The translations under genes were made by a program, and so were the position numbers. From Euryodendron excelsum (lineage: Eukaryota; Streptophyta; Magnoliopsida; Ericales; Pentaphylacaceae), in NCBI GenBank assembly GCA_033060915.1, contig CM065392.1, forward strand, positions 7,885,001 to 7,949,000: a DNA stretch of 64,000 nucleotides, given 5' to 3'. Positions within the stretch are counted from its first letter, which is position 1. Each line of letters opens with the position of its first letter. A model generated the notes under the pieces. It had not been told where the DNA came from. It was given only the letters and a program-made list of their open reading frames with translations, and did no database searches. Shown one piece after another: positions 58,556 to 64,000 of this stretch.

Positions 58556-59691
58556 AGTTTCTTCAGAACGGTAAGTCCTTTTAAACCTGTCGACCGGGAC
58601 GAGACCCCAAGTCTCCTAGATGGTAGAATGGTCCACCTTTGGCGCCTGCTAGCCCGCCAATGTAGAAATGTCCGTTTCAACACATCTTTTAAGAAAGTTA
58701 ACTTCTCAGGCGCTAAGTCCCTTAAACAGCTTCCTGAGATCAGGCAGTCTCGGGAATGATCGCGAACCGTTAAAGTAGCGGAAGTACTCATAAACATCGC
58801 AACCGTCAGAGTAGCGGAAATACTCGCAAGCAGGTCGATATAGGGAAATGCCAACAAACCCCTGTGTCACGAGACCGCCGTAAGAGTGGTAGAAACACTC
58901 AAAACCCAGGTCAACACCAGTGCCTGCTACTCCACTTCGGTGAAAAATGACCAAACTGCCCCTAGGGCCATTTTTCGACACATTTCTCGAGAACACTCTT
59001 AAGTCCTCAGAATGGTAAGTCCACCCCTTCCAAGATCTTCTTAGAGACGATCCGACATGATTAGGTGCCTTCTAGTTAGTTTCGGGCCAGTTCTGAGACT
59101 TTTCGGTCAAGATGACCATTTTGCCACTAGGCATCCGAATGCTCGGGGATCACACCAGCTCTGGGTATCAAACTGGTAACCTCCCAAGAATACTTTTTAT
59201 CGTATTCCTAACCTTCCTTTATCTTTCTGGATCATTCCGAGTCAGTTCCGGTAAACCCGGTGCAAAATGATCGTTTTTCCCCTAGTGGGCCGGTTGCCTT
59301 TTCCAACCACACCGGCTTTGGTTATCCAGCTGGTAGCCTTTGGGAACATTCTAATGAATGTTTCTAAATCTCGAGTCATCTTTCGGGACATTCTGAGTTC
59401 ATTCCGGCAGCTTTCCGATCTAGTTGACCATTTTGCCCCTAATGGCCCGGTCAACCATTCCGACAAATGTTGTCATCCTTTTTCAAGTCCACTACCTCCG
59501 GGACACTGTTTTAAGTGTTCCTATCCTTTGTTAGCCTTCTGGGCCATTCTCGGTCCCTTAAGTCCTTCCTGGGCTTTCTAGAGTCACTCCTAGTGAAGTC
59601 AGGCTAAAAATTGCATGGTAATCACTAGTACAGGCGTCCAAATCTTCTCAAGATACGTTGCTTGCCAACTTAATGAACTTTCTTAAGTTCC

Positions 59692-59775
59692 TGGAGCCAC
59701 TCCTAGTGGCGCCAAGAGAAATTTTTCCCTGGCGCCACTACAACAAGCGCCAGGTCTATCCCATCCCTATAAATA
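59692..59775 (+). promoter_or_regulatory. Promoter of LTR A5: hairpins and TATAAATA
   Basis: GGAGCCACT/AGTGGCGCC and GGCGCCACT/GCGCC arms at 59694-59755, then TATAAATA at 59768-59775 followed by CAGAGCCTCC. Confidence 0.75.
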
Positions 59776-62649
59776 CAGAGCCTCCTCCAGTGTGAAAGAG
59801 GTCCGCAAACTCAGTCTAAAAACTCTACTTTTTGATATACAGAGCTCTTAGCCTCTCTAAACCCTAGTCTCGTTAGGTTTTTCAAACCCTAGCCTCTTAT
59901 ACACTCACATACACTTCTATACACTCATACACTAGCCTCCAACCCTCCATTGAAAACTTGAAGTGCTGCAATCTGAAGTTTTAAAGATTGAAGACAAACT
60001 CTTAAAAACTAAAGTGAAGACCGAAGCAAGACAAGTAAAGCAAAGCGCACAAAGCTAAGCAAAATAAAGAACGCATTTTCCCCCCTCTCTTCTCCCTCTA
60101 AACCCACTTGGGTTTTCTTCTATTTTTACCCCCTTCTTGCATACTTCAAACAAAAAAATTCCCGGTCCATGTATAGGATTAGGCTATTGGAGAGTCACCG
60201 TGTCGGCGGCTTTCTTTTAGTCTAACCGGAGACCACGTGGGTTCGGCCCCCTTGATTATGTGGTAAAGCCTTTAACCTTGTATGTTCACGACTCTCTTCG
60301 CATTGTGCATATCATGATCTTGCATTCTTCCAAAATTTATTTTCAAACTCGTTTTCAAAACTTGCATTAACATCGTTTTCAAAATTGCATCAAAATCTTT
60401 TTTTTTAAAACTTGTTTTCAAAACCACAATCCTAAGGTGGTTCTAGCCTTTTCATCGTTAGGGTTGCTTTAAGAAAGTATTACATTTAAAGTGATCAATA
60501 TGGTCCATATTTTTAAAACATTGTTGTTTTCAAAACCATTATCTTAAAGTGGTTCTAACCTTCTTATGGTTAAAATTGCTTTATGAAAGTGAGATATTTT
60601 ATATACTTTCTAAAAAATCTCTTCTCAAAAATCTCCTCCTAAAAACTTCTTTTCCAACATACTTTCTAAAAACTCTCTCCAATCTCCTTCTTCAAATTCT
60701 TTTCTAAAATTGTTTTCTAAAAACTCCCTCTAAAAATCTATTTTTCAAAACTCCCTAAAAACTCCTTTCCAAAACACTCTCTTCAAAATTCACTTTCTAA
60801 AAACACTCCCTAGGTTTTCTTTCTAGAAAAACACTTTCCAATAACTTTTTCCCAAAAACACCTTCTTCGAATTCACTTTCTAAAAACACTCCCTACACGT
60901 TTTCCAAAATCTTCCTTCTAGAAACTCCTCACTAGGATTTCTTTCCAAAAAAACTCTCTCTTTTCAAAATTCACTTTCTAGAAACTCCTCTCTAGGATTT
61001 CTTTCCAAAAATCGTCTTTTCTAAAAACTCTTTCCTTCGAGTCCAAGTTAAACCTTATAGCCAACCATTAGGAAACCCTAATTTTCCTTCCCAAAAGCAT
61101 GATTTCCAATCCCTTATTTTAGCCTCAAAACCTAGGTTTCCAAAACCTCTTGTTTTTTACATCAAAATTATATATATTTCCAAAACCATTTTTCTACATC
61201 AAAACTATAGCTCTTCAAAATCTAGGGTTTCTAAAACTTCTGTTTCCAAATCCATCCAATCTTCCCTTTAGGAAACCAAATCCAATCTCCCCTTTAGGAA
61301 ACTAGATCCAATCCTCTGTTTTTGGAAACAAAATCAAAATATCTCTTTTTAGAAACAAAATCTAATCCCTTGTTTTAGGAAATAGGAATCTCACTCCTTC
61401 CTAGTCTAAACCCTTCCTAATTCACTCTTTTCTAATCTCATACTGTCCTAAACCTTAAGTTTCCTAAACTTAAACTTTTAAATCTTTCTTTAAACTTTAA
61501 GCTTTCAAACCTTTCTTAATTCCATCCATTTCTAAATCTTAATTTTCCAAATCTAAGTTTTCAAACCCTTCTTAAACTCAAAACCTTTCCTAATTTCAAG
61601 AATTTCTAAAACTCAAACTTTGAATCTTTCTAAAATTCTAAACTTCCCTAAACTTCAAATCTTTCCAAATATAAAAACTTTCTAAATTCAAAACTTTCTA
61701 AATTCTAAACTTTTCAACTTTCAAAACTCCCCTATTTAAAAACATTCTAAATTCAAAACTTTCTAATTTCAATACTTTCTTAAAATGAAACCTTTCCTAA
61801 TTTCAATACTTTCCTAATTTCAAAACCTTCCTAATTCGAAAACTTTCCTAAAATGAAACTTTCCTAAAACGAAACTTTCCAAAAATAACACTTTCCTATT
61901 TTGAAACTTTCCTCATTCGAACCTTTCCTAATTTGAACCCTTCGTAAATCCAACCCTTTTTCGATCTTCCAAGTCCAACATTCAAGTCAAGTCTTTTTGA
62001 ATCTCGAGCCCTTTCTAAATCCTATCTTCCTAGGTCTAGGGTCTCTATTCTTCCATTCCAATCTTCTATTCTAAATTCAAATCAAATCCAAATTCTAATT
62101 CAATTTCTTTTTACAATCAAACTTTCTATTTTCTATTGGACTCTTGTTCGAACTACGATTGACCTGATTCCTCCAAAAGGATACGTAGGCAACCTTCATG
62201 GGTGCAGTCACAACCTTTTTCAAATCTCAAATTCCACAACCTTTTTCAAGCTTATTTCCAAAAGGATACGTAACCAACCTCCGAACCTAGATCACTGTTT
62301 TCAAAAGACCAAAATGGAGTTTATTTTCAAAAAGGCCTTAATTATTTTCTAAAGGTTGCCAAACAACCTGTTTTCCTAAAAACCCTCTCTTGAGGCAGTA
62401 TTTTCAAAATCGTTTTCAAAAACGTTAAGTGTGATCCTTGGATTGTGCTTAGTTTTTAGGTGACCTAACTCACCTTAATCAAGTTAGGTGGTGACTCCAA
62501 ATGTTTTCCAAAAGCCCTTTATTCAAATCTATTTTCAATTTAAACCTAGTCACACTCATTCTTCTAGGAGGGTGAGTTCTAACAAGAGAGTACAGTGTTT
62601 TTCTCGCTTGTGTGTGTATTCTTCGAGTATGAAAAATATTGGTGCGACA

Positions 62650-63443
62650 GTATACATAGGTTATTTTTTATGTGTGATTAGTGGATGATTCATTTTTTAT
62701 CATTTGCATGATGGTAAGAGATTGACGGTATTGTATGGCTTCTCTCACTATGTACTTCCCATTATTAGCATCCATTAGTGATCTATCGGTTGACCTTTCT
62801 TATTCATAGTGGATGTGTTGATTTTTCGCATGAAGGACCATAGCATATCTTATGAGATTCACTTCGGGATTCATGAATGATTAGGGGTTAGCATGGGGCG
62901 TGATCACAATATGATAAGCGTTGTTATTCTTTGGTTTTGATTTCATTACGATGAGATGATTGCATTTACGAGCACGGATCATATTAAGTAGCGTTACATT
63001 GTTGACCTTTGCATCTATGACCTAATTGAGTGGAGATCATTATTCGATGAGAGTAAAGCCTATTAGTTCATTGGAGAGATTTTTACACTTACTCGAATGA
63101 ATTCTTATGAAATTCTCTCATTTACAAATGACTTCATTATACTTGTGTTTGGCTTGTTGGTTTGATATTGATTTGCATTGATTGGCACTTGCATTCTATC
63201 AAGATCTATATACATAATACTTGCTTTGGAATTGATTTTTTGGCCCTCTTTGTTCACTTTGAGCCACCGAGTTTTATTGATATTTTCTTATCTTTGTCAC
63301 CATATCTTTGTACCCTTTGTAATGCATTTCTGAGTCTCATGAGAAAAGAGATGAGAAAGGAAAAAAAAAAAAAAAAAAAGAGAAGAAGAGAAGAAGAGAA
63401 AAAAAATTCATTAGTAACAAGTGCAAGGTGTTCCCATTCTTTT

Positions 63444-63486
<43 letters not shown>

Positions 63487-64000
63487 AAAGAGTATAATAC
63501 ATGAGTCAAAATTGAAAGCATACAAGAAAATGGAAAAGAAATAAGAATGATTGATAGATGAAGGGAGTTGAAACCTCAAAGAGAGGTGAAGTTGATATTG
63601 TAAAAGTTGAAAGTTGGAAAAGAATAATGTCTTTTAATGAGCATTACATGCCTTGACCACACATGTTTTGCATCTTTACATCCTTTCTTTCCTTCTTACC
63701 ATGCCTTGATACCTCTTGGCTTTCCCTTACAAAGCCCTTTATGATCCAAAGCATGATCTTCAAATAAGGTCTTGATGGGATGTAAGACATTGTTTGCACA
63801 TCATGCTTAATTGATATCTATGCCATAAGCATTCTTCCATGAAGTCATGTTAAGTTGATACACTCACATTATATCGTCTCTATTAGTTTGGTTTGCTCTT
63901 TTGTATGACTTGAACACTTACTCTTTTATTATGAGTAGCCAAGTGAGATAAACTGTGTGTTCGATTACTCTTTGACTGTATGCCCGGAGAGTGTTTGGAT
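62650..64000 (+). other. Athila 3' untranslated region, part 2
   Basis: Host Athila sequence resumes with the TSD. No ORF with a recognisable domain. A 20-A run at about 63360-63379 and a (GA)n microsatellite at 63445-63482 lie in a purine-rich tract, as is common before Athila 3' LTRs. The 3' LTR itself is not reached. Confidence 0.6.

Larger units (their letters stand above)
58058..62649 (+). mobile_element. Ogre-type solo LTR A5, TSD GTATA
   Basis: Starts TGTAAGCACCCC and ends GGTGCGACA (one transition from the family end); 4,592 bp; GTATA at 58053-58057 and 62650-62654. Carries a 46-bp U3 minisatellite and the promoter module. The block with ACATGTAGGTACCGAAAGGG found in the other copies is missing near 62270, where AGGATACGTA occurs twice, which suggests a local deletion. 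Confidence 0.94.
10397..64000 (+). mobile_element. Athila-like Ty3/gypsy element hosting four insertions (3' end off window)
   Basis: The element starts inside copia RT at TGTAAGCTGATT. It then shows a 5' LTR, a tRNA-Asp-type primer site, gag, protease, RT, RNase H, integrase, a short ORF and a long third ORF, all on the plus strand. Four younger insertions (13602-17849, 17904-22747, 29140-57107, 58058-62649) split it. Removing them and one TSD copy each leaves about 11.9 kb, with no 3' LTR yet reached. The reading frame or sequence resumes across each junction, which proves the host order. It is heavily decayed, with many stops and lost catalytic residues. Confidence 0.9.

Noticed and set aside
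63162..63579. Frames with Lys/Glu/Arg or Leu/Ser runs
   Set aside because: They are translations of a poly-A run and a (GA)n microsatellite.

Overview
This 64-kb window looks like eudicot nuclear heterochromatin. I find no intact host gene, rRNA, tRNA or CRISPR array. Nearly all of it is LTR retrotransposon DNA, nested up to three deep. The lineages are Ty1/copia of the SIRE type (minus strand), Ty3/gypsy Athila-like (plus strand) and Ty3/gypsy Tat/Ogre-like with 4.2-5.4 kb LTRs. Primer-binding sites, polypurine tracts, TATA boxes, target-site duplications (TSDs) and pol motifs support these calls. The species cannot be named from the sequence.

Layout. 1-1282: truncated SIRE-type LTR. 2220-3979: solo SIRE-type LTR with TSD GAACA. 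3985-7081: mostly unassigned, with a duplicated copia LTR/leader, a tRNA-iMet primer site and an RNase H scrap. 7082-8908: 3' LTR of a minus-strand copia element whose pol (9152-10396) is cut in the reverse transcriptase by an Athila-like element starting at 10397. That element runs past the window end. Its net length is about 11.9 kb after removing four younger insertions: solo Ogre-type LTRs at 13602-17849 (-), 17904-22747 (+) and 58058-62649 (+), and a complete 28-kb Ogre-like element at 29140-57107 (+), which is itself interrupted by a fifth Ogre-type solo LTR at 34767-40172 (-). Each of the four Ogre-type solo LTRs has a perfect 5-bp TSD. The 28-kb element has GGGAC/GGGAT.

Function. Every protein-coding region is broken by stops or frameshifts. 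The Athila gag-pro-pol still shows its domain order but has lost catalytic residues in reverse transcriptase (FMDG) and integrase (E to K). The Ogre-like pol keeps PR, G-patch, RT, RNase H, a second (archaeal-like) RNase H and a DDE integrase, but most of gag is missing.

Most interesting region: 48063-52003, between pol and the 3' LTR of the Ogre-like element. A minus-strand ORF resembling plant-mobile-domain proteins begins directly after a good 3' splice site. It is preceded by a candidate 1.74-kb intron holding a 98-101 bp tandem repeat, then a 5' splice site, then a TATAAA box behind the same palindromic promoter module that sits in the element's own LTR, here inverted. This looks like a self-contained, spliced antisense gene driven by a copied LTR promoter. 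A second theme is that each LTR family carries its own short palindrome array near its promoter.
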